Below, in pieces: positions 50,987 through 64,000 of a stretch of DNA of 64,000 nt; the stretch's first letter is position 1; each line of letters starts with the position of its first letter. The notes beneath the pieces were generated by a model, which saw nothing but the letters and a program-made list of their open reading frames with translations, was not told where the DNA came from and searched no databases. The DNA is taken from the NCBI GenBank assembly GCA_949318235.1, contig OX439137.1, positions 7,933,872 to 7,997,871 of the forward strand, read 5' to 3'. This DNA comes from Ecdyonurus torrentis (Eukaryota; Arthropoda; Insecta; Ephemeroptera; Heptageniidae). A program made the translations under genes and the position numbers.

Positions 50987-52436
50987 GATCTGCGTTTTCC
51001 TGACGTATTTTGCACAAATTTTATATTAATTATGATGACTGGAACTATTATGAAATACTGTACCTCCTTTATAAATATTTTTGTAATCACTATGTACCAA
51101 TTGGTATTATGATATTATGATCAATAAAGAAACAGAAATATGCATCAATGTATACTATTTATGTCTTTTTATAAAAATTTCAAAATCAACAATTTTAATA
51201 GCTTACCTTATTACAAACATAAATTATAAAACAAATAAACAGAATAGAGTTGGAAAAGAAAAAAATATACCTTGAAATAATGACTAATTCTAAGAAATAT
51301 AAATAAACACGTTAAATTATTTGAAATTAAGGTCACGTGGTATGTTATAGCAAGTTCAAAAATGACGTGATTCATCACATCAACAAAATTTGGCAGATAA
51401 ATTATACTCAGGTGCGAACATAACTTTATTATTTGCAAGTAAATAAATTATCCCGTCACTTATAATATCAAATATACTTAAAAAGTGAAAGATTTATGAT
51501 ATACAATTTTTTTCTATTGTGTATTTATTATTAAATTATAGCATTAATCAAATTATGTTTATGGTGTTGTTGTTTTATATATATCCTACAGGTGGCATTG
51601 TGGTATAAATATGTATAATTATAATGTAATACAGTAACAAACATCAAATCCAAATAATATTATAGATGTTATTGATATTGTTCATCGATTAAAGGAATGG
51701 ACCAGAGAAAAACATAATAGACGACATTTTGCGACTCAAAAATTAGAAATTGACATATGTATCGATTCAGGACAATGTCCTCTTTAGAATAAGGTACACA
51801 GAAAAAAATAAAACATGTGCGGTAACTTAAAAACTTCAGTTGCTCAGAAATAGGTGTAAGAACTGAACATTCAGTCTCCACAATTTTATATATAAAATGA
51901 ACCCCTAAAATTTTTTTGTAGTCACCCTCATTCCTCATTTTGAACTCATATCATAATTAGATTACCGTATATAATGAATGAATGACTTTTATTATATAAA
52001 ATTTTCAATATTACAAGCTAACTCTTTAAAAATGTGTTTCTTCATAAGAAAAGCATTGAGAACTACTAACAGTAAATTCAAAAGAATTAAAGAGTTTTCT
52101 AATACAAGTCGTACTAACTATATATTGCTATTACGATCACGCTAAACAATAAATAGGAAAAAAAAACACACCATGATGTAAGAAAAACAATAAACTTTTA
52201 TACAAATTTACATTTTTTACATAAACACCTTTTTTCTGACATAGTTACTTAAATCAATGTATATGAATAATAAGTACAATATGTATGAGTCAATAATGTA
52301 CTTCATTTGCATATATACGGTTACAGTCTTTTATATAACGTTACTTTTGCAATTATGAAAAATCAGTGCTCAAATTGATGCATTACAAAGAAGGCAATAA
52401 TAATTTTGTATTTTCTTTTAATACTTGAAATATCTA

Positions 52437-52735
52437 CATAGGGTGTATGCGGATGACGTCATATTTAGTGCGCTTGGAGGCCATACTGGAGTAGTGAACA
52501 ACTTAACTGAGCATAGGACAAACTTCGCTTTAGGTAATTTTCTTTGGGAAATACGTTAAATTTTTGTTATTGTTATTTTTCTCACATATATATACTTGAG
52601 ATACTAATTCAACATATTTACAGCATCGATGCTCTCAAAAATATTGCATGGTGTTTTTAAACTGGCAAAATGAGTTATTTTCTTATGCCACCCATGTTAT
52701 TGCGTCGACTTTAACATGAATGCATAGACCCTATA
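52437..52735 (-). mobile_element. Miniature element M3, copy 3 (reversed)
   Basis: Runs from ATAGGGTGTATGCGGATGAC to GAATGCATAGACCCTATA and lacks a short segment near its right end present in the other copies (CCAACATGG region). Confidence 0.85.
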
Positions 52736-53170
52736 TATCGCACTTAAGTATTGTAGAACTTGACTTTTATATAAATGGTCCATTTATATGTCAATCATAA
52801 TAATATTAAATTAAAAATATATGAATTTTCAAAAGTTCTTTGACAGGACGTTGCATTTCTTTCTATGATAATATGTATAATTGTTTTTATAGTTTTTTAT
52901 ATCAGTACAGAGTTTTTACATCGCTGCTTTTGTTTGCAACATATTAAAAATTAGTTTTGACCTTTAAATTTTTTAAGGGTTGTGCAAGCTTTGTAATATA
53001 TTTAATTGCAACAGAATCTGATTACATTGAAATATATTACTTTCCAATGTATGAATTCACAGTTAAAACCTATTGTTTTTATGTTACATAAAATTATGTC
53101 GACAATAAAATATTTTATGGTTTGAACTTCTTGACTTTAGATTTAAAAAAATGATTAATATAAATGGGGC

Positions 53171-53296
53171 TGTAAGCTATAACCTCTAGTTAAACCGTAG
53201 TTATCTTTTTTTTTTTTTTTTTTTTTTATTGTTGCAACAATCAAAATAACAACTTATAAGTACGGTTTAACTAGTTAGTTAGCGTTGCAGCTTACG
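53171..53296. mobile_element. Foldback element (uninterrupted relative of 46164-46697)
   Basis: Arms TGTAAGCTATAACCTCTAGT / TAAACCGTAGTTATC and AAGTACGGTTTAACTAGTTA / GTTGCAGCTTACGGG. The centre is GTTGCAACAATC preceded by a T tract. Confidence 0.8.
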
Positions 53297-53732
53297 GGGG
53301 ATGGTGATTTTTTATGTTAAATAATTGATTGGAAATGCTGGATTGTGATTTACATGTGCAGTTTTAATAAATTGAGTTGCTAAAATTATAGCCTTGATAT
53401 ATAAAGACGAAGAAATTTTTGCGGGAACAAAATTACTAAGATTAATTTAAATCATTAAACAGTTTATTTGCCACCCACTCACACATATAAAAGTAATTTA
53501 TAATATAAATGAGATTTGGCCCAGATAATCGTATGATTTGACGGTATATTGAAGATTAGTGACTCACTGTGAGCACCAGGGTCAAGGCCGGGCAAAGATG
53601 TAAACGTCACACACCAGGAAAGCTTGAATGAAATCACTCAACCAGAAAAAAAATTCACGATGAGAATTTAACGTTTTTATAATATATAAAAACTTTTTGG
53701 CTACCTCTCTTTTCTAACAATTTTTTTATTTA

Positions 53733-53738
<6 letters not shown>

Positions 53739-53812
<74 letters not shown>
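53739..53812. repeat. (CT)n microsatellite
   Basis: About 37 CT units. Confidence 0.95.
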
Positions 53813-53816
<4 letters not shown>

Positions 53817-55257
53817 TCAACTCTTAACGATGGTATAATAAATGTACTACAACGTTTGTTTAACATTTTATATTTTAAAATACATTGAAAATTTTGTTTA
53901 ACCTTAAAGCTACAATAATAATAAAAAATAAAAAGGATCATCATATTTATTTTTACTTGAAGATTATTAATTTATTACAATAAATAAATATTTTTAATAT
54001 GTATTTTTCAAATCGTTTCTAAAAAGCATTTTAATTTGTAAACGTTAAGAAATAAAAATTTAAAAAGAATTAAAGTATTGAAAATGAATCATAAAGGAAT
54101 GGAAAATTACTTGTACATACATAATATCTCCCACTTAAGTTAATTTGAAATTTGACTAAAAGTTGCAAAAGCAGAAAATGCATATTTATTTTCACATTCA
54201 TCTTAAGAATAAAAAAACAATTCTTCGTTGCTGTATTAAAAAAAAAAAAAAAAAAAAATGAAGGGTCAACCTGAAATTTTTTTAAATAATGATTTTATTA
54301 TTATTTTCAAATCCATTTTCTTAGTGCCTTATGTTAATTTCAATTTATTGCTCTCCTGTCATGAATAACTTTATCATAAGTAGTTTTTACCATATTATAA
54401 TTTGAAACTGGCGTTAAAAGGTTAACTATTAAATTTCAGAGAAAATGCCTACAGCAAATGGATACAGCTTACAATTTACATTTATAACATAATTAAAAAT
54501 AAGTAATTATCAAAAGTTATTTGATATTTTTTATTTCATTCATTTGTTCGATTTTTTACTTAATTACATTGTGTTTGATAAGGCTATAATTAACAGAATG
54601 GAAAAGTCAAAACACTCCCAAACTTTAAAAAAATGCTATAATTAAACTAAAACAATCATATAACTTAATGCAATTTAAGTTAAATTGAAGTAGATATACT
54701 AAAAAAATAATAATATTAAAATCTATGAACTGGACCAGAAATTTTGTATTTTTTTTTAACTACATTACTCTGAATATAAATTTTTATCAATTATAAAATT
54801 AATTATTTAATTAAACAATTTTAATTTTCCCTTACTATTATCATTGCCACTAAGGCAAAGATCCTTAACACGCGATTAACAATGTTATCAGTTATCAGTA
54901 AAAACCTTGAATATAATATATACATTTTTTCTTCTTATTCTTACACAAATAAAGTGTAATGCACTTTTTCAATGGAATTATAAAAAAAAAAAGTGAATCG
55001 TAATTAAAAGTTGTTATTATATTGTATTTTAATAATAGATGGTATGTTCATATACTGATACGTAATCACATTGCAAGGTGAGATAAGAAGTACAAGTATG
55101 TACTTTTTGCAATGTTTTTATTTATTAATGACGTCACGTACATTACTTATTGTTTTCATATAATTCAATGCTTCTTGTATTATATATTATGATTGTTTAC
55201 TTCCATTTTGGAGTTCATTGATGGTGATTTATAGTTATACTCTAACGTTGCTGCTGT

Positions 55258-55435
55258 AACTGATAGAAATTCAAATAAAGCATTGAGTTTGAGTTTGAAT
55301 TTGGATTTGGATTTGTATTGGAATTGGAATTGGAATTGCAATTTGAGTTCGAGTTCGAGTTCGAGTTTGAGTTTGAGTTTGAGTTTGAGTTTGAGTTTGA
55401 GTTTGAGTTTGAATTTGAGTTTGAATTTGAATTCA
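55258..55435 (+). repeat. Retroposon-like tail with (GAGTTT)n array
   Basis: ATTCAAATAAAGCATTGAGT is followed by a degenerate hexamer array (GAGTTT, GAATTG, GAGTTC variants) of about 150 bp. The minus-strand Asn-Ser frame is an artefact. The ATAAAG word just before the array is the pattern of non-LTR retroposon 3' ends. Confidence 0.6.
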
Positions 55436-56995
55436 TTGTAACAAGAGAGATAAATATAATATATAATTAAAGTTTAAATATGGTCAAGTTTTATGTAAAA
55501 ATATATATACATTTTGAGTGCATGAAATCTATTATTATTTTCCTATTGCGATACAAATGAATATCTCCCGCTGCACCTTAATAATTACCCTTTCCTTATA
55601 GAAGATACCTGATGCCTCCCAAATTTTGTCCCCAAAACATTTTTTTAATTAAATTTAGTTAATGAATAATTATAATTTGAGCTAATTTAAAACTTTTAAA
55701 CATAACTACTAATAAGTAATTAGCAACTATCATGTAAAAAATATAATTATGAAGCATCGTAATGACTAAAAGGAATTAAAATTCTTTAAAATGACAATAT
55801 TTTACTGTAATAACACTAGCCTTGATAGCTTAGACATGGACATAAACTTTTTTTTTTTTTTTAGATCTTGTTATAAGGATAGGTCAGGTTAGAAATATGT
55901 AATTAAAAAAAAGGACGTTTATATCATTAATTTGTTATGTAACACTATAAGTATGCTTTACGAAGCTAAACAAGAATATTATATTTTTTATTATTATTAA
56001 TAGAAATTTATATTTCTTGGTTTTAAAACTGTTATAGAACTACTACTATAGTGAAAGTGTTTCTTGTCTATTTAATTATTAATATTATTGTTTGTTTGTG
56101 CATTTACTTATTTACTGTCTCAAAATATCTGCACCCTTTGGGTAGGAAATGCTTTTATTTAACCCTACAATTTTTATGCAACTCTCAGAGTTTGCTGAAA
56201 GATAATATAGAAATACACTCCAATTGTTTGCAGCACGAAAAACGACTATTTTTTTTTTTTTTTTTTTTTTTTTTTGAAAATCCATAACAAATACCTAAAA
56301 ACCCATATCTTCTTTCATATATATACATATTATTCATCCAAGACTTTGCTCGCCATGACACATTGATTCAAACACACATGTAATCACAAAATAAATTTAC
56401 CTTTGTCAATGTGTGTAAAAAAAAAAGTAATCTTTTAATAGCTTTAGACAAAGGAACTTTTTTGAATGCTATATTGGTAATGTAAGGTTAAGTAAAAGTG
56501 CCTTCTTCCCTAAAGAGCTTTAGACCGGTTCCTACTTACATAAATAGCCGCCGCATACATACTAGGTAAAACGTAATTTTTATTTAATAGTAAATAAAGC
56601 TTCAAACCATCCAATCTAATCCTTATTTCTAGGTCCTAATTTGCTAGAAAGATATGAGTTAAATGCTAACAGTCAAAATCAACTTTTATTTTTATAACAA
56701 ACGAGGGAAAATGACGTTCCCCCTATGCTGCGGGCAATGCATTAGGCACCACAAGCATGGTGACAAAGCGCAAGGATATGCAAGGGTGTCCAATATCGTT
56801 TCAATTATTAGTAAAAATAAGAAGCGTCATAAAGTTAAATAATATTTGGTTAACTTGTTTATATTTCATTATTGATTCATATAACAATACAGTACATAGA
56901 GAAGATGCTAAACTTTTCTATATTTTACATATTTTCTTTGCTGATTACTTATGAATACATAGATGATACTAAAAGAACACACAATTTTGCTTATT

Positions 56996-57327
<332 letters not shown>

Positions 57328-57796
57328 TGTTCCCACATTTTTAGTTTATGTATCTTCTCTCACTTAATATTTTACTATTTTCGTCACAAAGTGCAACTCT
57401 GTATAACTTTTGAATACAATTTAAAATTATATAACTGTACTGTGTATTTAAAAAAAGTAATTACAATGCTCGTTATTTCCAAACGTAATAAAAGAAATGA
57501 TACACCAAGGTTGCAAATAATACTTGAATTATATGACAGTACAGATATTTTAGAATATTCTAGTCATCCCAAATAAAAATCCTGGCAAATTATAAATATG
57601 ACGTGTTTAATATTTTCTTTAATGGAGAAAGTGAAAATTATATGAAACACTTTTTTTTTTCGCTATTTGTATTTATAGAAACCCTTCTGATATTAATATT
57701 TTTATTTTTATTAAATAACTGTAATTCGTAATAAAATTCACAAATCTGTCACAAGAAAGGAAATTTTGTTATTTTCTTTCTTAAAAATTAATAATC

Positions 57797-57905
57797 ACTC
57801 TAAAAAATGATGCATTACTTTAGTTACGAATCCAAACTTATTTAAGATAATCACTTTTAAGTTATTTTGAGTAGTTAAAATAATGTATAAGCTATTTTTA
57901 AAGTG
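57797..57905 (+). mobile_element. Foldback element M5, single-arm fragment
   Basis: Matches the left arm of the 3224-3509 element (TGCATTACTTTAGTTACGAA, TTTAAGTTATTTTGAGTAG) and then stops. No right arm is present. Confidence 0.75.
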
Positions 57906-58593
57906 TTTCTTTAATTAAACTGCAAACAACACGAAAAAAATAAATTTCATAATCTTTGTTTATAAATGTTTGTGTATATCATAATAATAAGTTTATTTAA
58001 GAAACATACATGGCTATTTCAGTCATTTTACAAAATTACAAAAATAAACAATGTAAATAACAAATAAAGGCGTGAAAAATATACTTGGAATGCATATTTT
58101 ATGTTACTTTAAATCTAAATTTGATTTTTCATGAAATTTTCTTTCAACTTGCTCTTATTACATCATTTTTTTATATTAGTATTTTCAATTGTCCAATGTA
58201 AAAAAATGCCCAAAAATGCATATTTCAAAATCTTTGTCAGAAACTAAAACTCATACAAATATTTTTAAGTTTTTTTTTTGTGCAAATTAAGTATATTGCG
58301 TTGAGTTATAGATATTTTTTATTTTAAAATATAATATTCTAGAATTATTAATTTTGTAAGTATCAAAATGAGTGTTGCTTTATGTTTACCAATCAAACCA
58401 TATCTTCGATATGGAATACAGAATGAGCCTCTTGATTACAACTTTTTTTTTCTATATCGTGAATACATGAACATCGACTTACTGTAATTTTTAAAAACAA
58501 GAACTGACAGTTTTCCAGTGTATTTTTAATTTTCTTTTCCTTGGATTGCATCTTTAATAAGCAGAAATTATTGATTCCATTTTTAAGTTTACA

Positions 58594-58624
<31 letters not shown>

Positions 58625-58635
58625 CTGAGTGAAAG

Positions 58636-58666
<31 letters not shown>

Positions 58667-59401
58667 ATATCCAGTTCATTCCCAATGTGTATTTATAGAA
58701 AATAATCTTGCATTTCATATAATATTAATTATTATTTTTTTTTTTAATGAACAACAATCGAAGAGAGAAATCTAATATAATTAAACAAAATACCTTCTAT
58801 ATAGTATTTAATATTAATGACATATGATTTAAAATATATATTATCGTATATATATACTGAAAAAATACGTAGCTAGTGACAATGTAATTTTAAATTTATA
58901 TCCAAGCAATACAAAGGTAAATTTCATGTTACTGAGAGCTACAGGTGTAGCAGTTATCCAGGTAATGCACCAAACGTGTTCTAGGAGTTGGTGTTACATA
59001 TTTTCCTACATTGTTCAATAAATATTTTGTCACTAGATATGTGATTTCTGAGTGTATAGTTTAATAGTTATTATTAGTTGCAATTTTCCTAAATTATTAT
59101 TATTTTTTAATTAGTTATGTTTTATTGTTTTTTCATTAAGATGTTGGTTATCATGAGATTTTAAAGTGAACTGTTTTTAATGCTTGATATCGGCGGTGAC
59201 GTAGCACCAATTAAACACAAGCTATCACGCCATCACGCCCCCATCAATACATTGTGACGTCAGATGCGTGAAATAATCGTCAAAATGAAAATAAATACAA
59301 AATCAACTTGACTAATTCATGTATAATAAGGTATGGTAATTATCAATCTAGTATTTTAAATGATAAAAAAGTAAGTTGACAAGGGCTTTCAGTGGAGCAA
59401 C

Positions 59402-59403
<2 letters not shown>

Positions 59404-59449
<46 letters not shown>
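59404..59449. repeat. Poly-T tract (46 T)
   Basis: Longest homopolymer in the window. No retroposon body is recognised on either side. Confidence 0.95.
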
Positions 59450-59450
<1 letters not shown>

Positions 59451-59916
59451 ATTTTTGAGAATACGTACTTTACCGATTCCGGATGTTTTTTTAATGTGGA
59501 ATATTAGGCATACTTTAACGTGTTTAAAGACTTTTTTTTATCGCCGATAAGAAGCATTGTTTAATGTGTTTTACACTGAACTCTTGCATTTGAGACAATT
59601 CTTCGGCATAGACAGTGGAAGGCGGAAAACGTACTATACTCGAGTGGTAATTAAAAATACTAATTATTAATTATTGTTCTTCACTTTTAATTTGTACATG
59701 AAAGTAATCGTAGATCATTGTGAATGTTTCATAAATATATTCTGTCTCCTAAAAATAGATTATACCTTTTGCCCACAGAAAAATTATGTAACTATAGAAA
59801 CTAGGAAATTAGGAACTATAATTCCTCGAATACATAATTGTTATGTGGGCAATGCAATAATGTATACATTAATATAGAGTAAAATAATAAATTTGATATC
59901 TCCAAAGAATATTTTA

Positions 59917-59920
<4 letters not shown>

Positions 59921-59986
<66 letters not shown>
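59921..59986. repeat. (CT)n microsatellite
   Basis: About 33 CT units. Confidence 0.95.
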
Positions 59987-59991
<5 letters not shown>

Positions 59992-60272
59992 CTCTACAAT
60001 ATTTCCAAAGTGTTTTAATTTATATATGTTATATTTTTATAGTTATTCTAATTTCTTAATATTATATTTTTTAATGCATTCAAATTAAATAATTTAATGA
60101 AATAAAGACTTGATGCAAAAGTTTTTTTAGTAAGTATATTTATAAATTTCAAACTGTGCATCTTTTTTTTTATTTTATTAATTAGATGACATTAAATCAG
60201 TTCAATCAAGAAAAAATACCTAAGAATATTTTCATTTCTGAATGAATGGAGTAAAAGTTCATGAAGATTTTA

Positions 60273-60275
<3 letters not shown>

Positions 60276-60350
<75 letters not shown>
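60276..60350. repeat. (AT)n microsatellite
   Basis: About 37 AT units. Confidence 0.95.
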
Positions 60351-60356
<6 letters not shown>

Positions 60357-60611
60357 AAGTCAAACTTTATAATTATACAATTTTAATTTCTAAATCAAAA
60401 TTTCTAGAAATACTATAGCAATGCTACTTGTTATTGCCTTTTATAGTATTTTTTTCCCTATATATAATTCTACATTTTTATTTAATATGTCTATTAGTGA
60501 AGTGGGAAAATTGTTTCGTAATTTAGACTTACTTCATATTTAAATGTACGTCAATATTTTACACAGGGTAATTTTTTCAAAAAATTAAAAAATACATAAA
60601 TAAAAAATTTA

Positions 60612-60770
60612 ACTACTGACGTCATAAAATGGAGCTTAATTCCCCATTTGTTTACTTTAATTATTGCGTCTTACTTTATGCAAATAAAAATCATAGAACA
60701 AAAAAATGACGGGAGCTCACAAAAAGCAAGTAAACGTTGATTTTAGTTCCTCTTTATGACGTCAGAGCTT
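60612..60770. mobile_element. Possible degenerate foldback with TGACGTCATAAA ends
   Basis: CTGACGTCATAAAATGGAGC at the left and GTTCCTCTTTATGACGTCAG at the right are inverted and similar. The interior pairs poorly. Confidence 0.45.
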
Positions 60771-60884
60771 CACTTTTTGACGTTTCAATAATAACTTAAA
60801 AAGACTTTTGATTATTAAGAAAATATTAATAATAAAAAAGTATATCGTAAAATGTTGGGTATATCATTCAAATATATACACGGA

Positions 60885-61088
60885 TAAAAATGACAACCTA
60901 TAATAATTAAGCTAGCTCATTTTCAGTACAATTAATTCAATGCAGCATAAATAGCATATTCTATGGTATATATATACTGCATAATATCTAATGTTACGAA
61001 GCATAAATATATTATGTTACATGTTATTATGCTATGCTATAAGGACATAAATTCAGCATAAATTACGAATTTTTTTATTTCCGTGTAA
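60885..61088. mobile_element. AT-rich miniature element M9 with recognisable ends
   Basis: Inverted ends CACGGATAAAAAT and TTATTTCCGTGT flank about 180 bp of ATAATTA/CATAAAT words, the same words as at 38450-38652. Confidence 0.7.
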
Positions 61089-62352
61089 TTAAAATTACAA
61101 AAATATTTATGTTTTACAAGTCTAATAAGTCTATATTATATATAATATATAAATATTAAAGAAATCACCGCGAAAAGAAAAATTCCTTATACTTATAAAA
61201 TAGCGACACATTTCCTGAAAAATTGTCCTTTAAATGTCATAAAAACACTTATATTCTTCAAATACAATAAAATTAAAATTCTACGAAGAATTCAGTTTTA
61301 AAAAAAATGTTACACATATGTTACCGTTGTTTCTGTAACCGGTTCTTTTATTTTAACTGCAAACTGCATCTTTTAATAGAAACGATTTTTTATATATATA
61401 TTTTTTTATTATTATAATTCTATTTTTATACACACCATGCATCTACCGGTTTTTATTACATATTTATAGGTTAATACTGCTTTTTTAATGAATTATTGTA
61501 AGATATTTTATACTTTTATTACAATATAAACAATGAAAGTTTATTGGCCTTCAATAAATTACCAACTTTTATATGTAAAAAAAAAAAAAATTATTGCAAT
61601 ATGAATATTATTTCTTAGTCATATTATAGGAATTTTGTAATAATTAGATTGATTGATGTTTTTTTACGTAAATTCAAAGGTGAGTTACGAGTAATTTTTA
61701 GAAGTTTGTGTTTTTTTTTTCATCGATTCCCATTGTTTTCCTTTTTTCCACCCGCATGGAATCAAACAGATCCAAACAGATTTTGGATATAAAACAGAAA
61801 AATATTAGTGCGCATATTTTCCTTTTGCCAAACGTATGAGTTATTCATGATCACTTATTAATCAAATAATTAATAACTGAAAATATTGAAAGAAAATATC
61901 ATGAAATGTTACCAATTTTTTGTGGTCATTCAGAATTTTTACAATCTAGAATTCTTGTTATGGGTGTTGAATTCAGATACCTTGCATATCTTAAAGTTAA
62001 ACCTTTTTTTGTATTAAATTTTTTAAGTGACTGAATTGAACAGCTAAAAACGATGAAAATTGTGTATGAAGAATGAAATCAGATAAGGATATGAGAAACA
62101 AAAATATTGAAATTAACGTGAATTTTAAAAATTCATACTTTAAATTTTTGCATGGCAACCCATCTTTTACTTTAAAAAAGAAAAAAAAATTACAAGTTTG
62201 AGTTAAATCATTCGTACCTCATTTTCAGCCCTTATATATGCAACAATCAACAATTATTACAAATGCAATACATTCCTAAAATTGAAGCAAATATTAAAAG
62301 CTGTTATAAAGTATAAAATTTTCAGCTATACAGAGAGATAAATTAAAAAAAA

Positions 62353-62731
62353 TTTTTTTTTGCATATTTGTGTTATCGTGCTACACCAATCCCAGTCCCG
62401 TCAAGACATTGTCTTATCGACAGGTAAGGACTTTCCAATTAATGGAAAAGCACACACGGGCCGGCCACGGCCTAAGTACACAGCCCGGCATTCGCCATGA
62501 CAGCCTAGAGAAACCGTGGAAACATCTAGGCAGGCTGGTCGGTGCAATCACATCAATCATGCACCTCCCGAATACTGTGCGTCGTCATGGAATGCATGTA
62601 AACATGCATCGTGCAACGTGTTGTGCTCTCACACTTCACGTACGCACCCAGCAGTGGCTCGAACCTATACTCGGTGAGGAGTACAGAGTTGCGAGTCAGC
62701 TGCCTTCACCACTCGGCCATACCAGCTCGGT
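62353..62731 (-). mobile_element. tRNA-derived SINE, full-length copy
   Basis: Read on the minus strand, the 5' head has an A box TGGCCGAGTGG (62709-62719) and a B box GGTTCGAGCC (62656-62665) spaced as in a tRNA with a long variable arm (Ser/Leu type). A unique body of about 290 bp follows, containing TTTCCACGGTTTCTCTAG and TGTCATGGCGAATGCC, then a short A tail. Two further partial copies lie at 40014 and 42420. RNA polymerase III would transcribe such an element from the internal boxes. Plus-strand frames of 129 and 90 codons across it are incidental. Confidence 0.88.
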
Positions 62732-62745
62732 CAAAAATTTCGCAT

Positions 62746-62940
62746 TCTTCTCGCGTTAAAATGAAGCTTCTACACTTTACAAATTTCCGAAGAATGACCG
62801 ATCTACACCTTACAAATTTGCAGCTACCTGGTAATTCCACACCTGTTTTACAAGCAGAAGCTCCAGGTAGCAGTGACTTGTAAAGTGTAGATCGTTCATT
62901 CTTTTGAAATTTGTAAGAAGCTTCATCTTAACGCAAAAAG
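62746..62940. mobile_element. Hairpin element, family M8, copy 2
   Basis: Arms GCGTTAAAATGAAGCTTCTA ... CGATCTACACCTTACAAA pair with GTAAAGTGTAGATCGTTCAT ... AAGCTTCATCTTAACGC. The left arm has two TCTACAC units; the right arm has lost the outer one. Same unit order as 34394-34585. It begins within 20 bp of the tRNA-like end of the SINE. Confidence 0.82.
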
Positions 62941-64000
62941 ATCGAATGAGTTAGTATAGAAAAATATCAACAGTATAATATGATAAACGTAAACAAAAGT
63001 GACGATCAATTTTCTCAAAAAAAAAAAAAAAAAAAAATACAAGTAAAAATAATAAACCTTGGGTAATTTGAAGTAAAAATACTATACGCGTGGCATAATA
63101 TTAAAAAAAAGGTAATCAATAAAAATAACAATATATTAACCTTGATATTAAAGTAACAACAAAAAACGTGATGTTAAGATTAATTAATTAAGACACATGT
63201 ACACATATTGCTAAACATTATTATTTAAAAGACAAATAGTATATAAATATATTTTTCTCACATCCTATAATTACATGAGTTTAGTATTAATTACCTTCTT
63301 ATATCCAAGGATGAATTTGTATCGTGACAAATTATTTCATTTAAAAAAATCAAGTGTCAGTGTGCTTTAAAAATATTTTGATTTATTCAAGGAGATATGA
63401 GTTATAAATTGTTTTTTGATGATTACAGTTTAAGAATTTGTATACAATTTTTAACAAGTAAATAAAAACTTAATAATAGCAAGTTAGTAGAAGAGTGATT
63501 TTTTTTTCAAGCTTTAAAGAAAGTGGTAATTCTGAAATATAAAAGTTGATTCCCAAATATTTTATTTTATTTATTTAGACATAGGTAGCTCTCAGCATAA
63601 TATTTTTTCTCTTGTCAATTTCTAAAATTAATTCTAAAACTTTAAATCTATAAATCCATTCAAATATTTACAAATTAATGGATTTTTTTTTTCATATTAT
63701 CACAACTATAATGTATCATATATGATTTAAAATTCAATAGTAACAACTATGATTAAATTTTAAGGACTCGCGACGTACAGATAAATGAGTAGCTAATTTT
63801 GTTTAAGTTGCTATGGGGCTTTATGGGAGATTTAAATATTTATAATCTAATTTTTTGCATATGTATGGTTATTTTAAATATACGGAAATATACATACATA
63901 TGGAAATATATATGCGGAATATCTTCAATATGCGGAATATTTTAAATATAGAGTTCTAACGTAGCACTGCAAAAAAAAAAAAAAAACTTTTTTTTAAGTT

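Noticed and set aside
56530..56575. Possible bestrophin first exon (minus strand, ATG with a GTAAGT donor)
   Set aside because: The encoded residues do not resemble a bestrophin N-terminus and the exon would be only a few codons long.
62640..62731. Genuine tRNA gene (A and B boxes on the minus strand)
   Set aside because: No clear acceptor-stem pairing or proper tRNA 3' end follows; the sequence continues into the SINE body shared with other copies.
62370..62883. 129- and 90-codon plus-strand frames with a normal-looking composition
   Set aside because: They run across a minus-strand SINE and into an adjoining hairpin element; the GC content and lack of stops come from the SINE body.

Overview
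The window is a piece of AT-rich animal nuclear genome (roughly three quarters A+T by eye). It contains one recognisable protein-coding gene, on the minus strand. This is a bestrophin-family anion channel, seen as eight coding exons between 39588 and 1. Every junction is a GT-AG junction with compatible reading-frame phase, and together they make 1,097 coding bases (about 365 residues). The first coding exon (the N-terminal start) and the exon(s) for the C-terminal tail are not in the visible sequence. A run of 200 N (39610-39809) lies just upstream of the first visible exon. Introns run from about 0.5 kb to 24.8 kb.

The organism is an invertebrate metazoan that I cannot place more precisely. 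The evidence is the bestrophin gene, whose C-terminal part resembles insect bestrophins as I remember them, together with spliceosomal introns, very AT-rich introns, many short non-autonomous DNA transposons and a tRNA-derived SINE. I see no bacterial, organellar or viral gene.

Layout. 1-5331: six clustered 3' exons of the channel, one of them an unexpected 72-nt in-frame exon, with foldback elements between them. 5332-30122: one 24.8 kb intron packed with transposons. These include two hAT-like elements with perfect 8-bp target duplications (15138-15635 and 27441-29008), TTAA-flanked hairpin elements, a nested transposon stack at 18.9-19.6 kb, a 209-bp tandem dimer, microsatellites and one unexplained 84-codon open frame (21767-22018). 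30123-39588: the three 5' visible exons, separated by 6.7 and 2.4 kb introns with hairpin elements and microsatellites. 39589-64000: no exon found. This part is either the first intron or upstream sequence and holds SINE copies, TTAA-flanked elements, a nested insertion at 46.2-46.7 kb, hairpins and microsatellites.

The most notable observations are: (1) the 24-residue cassette exon inserted in the conserved cytosolic region of the channel just after the calcium-clasp acidic run; (2) a histidine at the position aligning with the bestrophin aperture residue; (3) 23 exact copies of the palindrome TGACGTCA (the CRE/bZIP octamer) in 64 kb, mostly inside otherwise unrelated miniature transposon families; and (4) several transposon families that can be delimited precisely from the sequence itself, including nested insertions.
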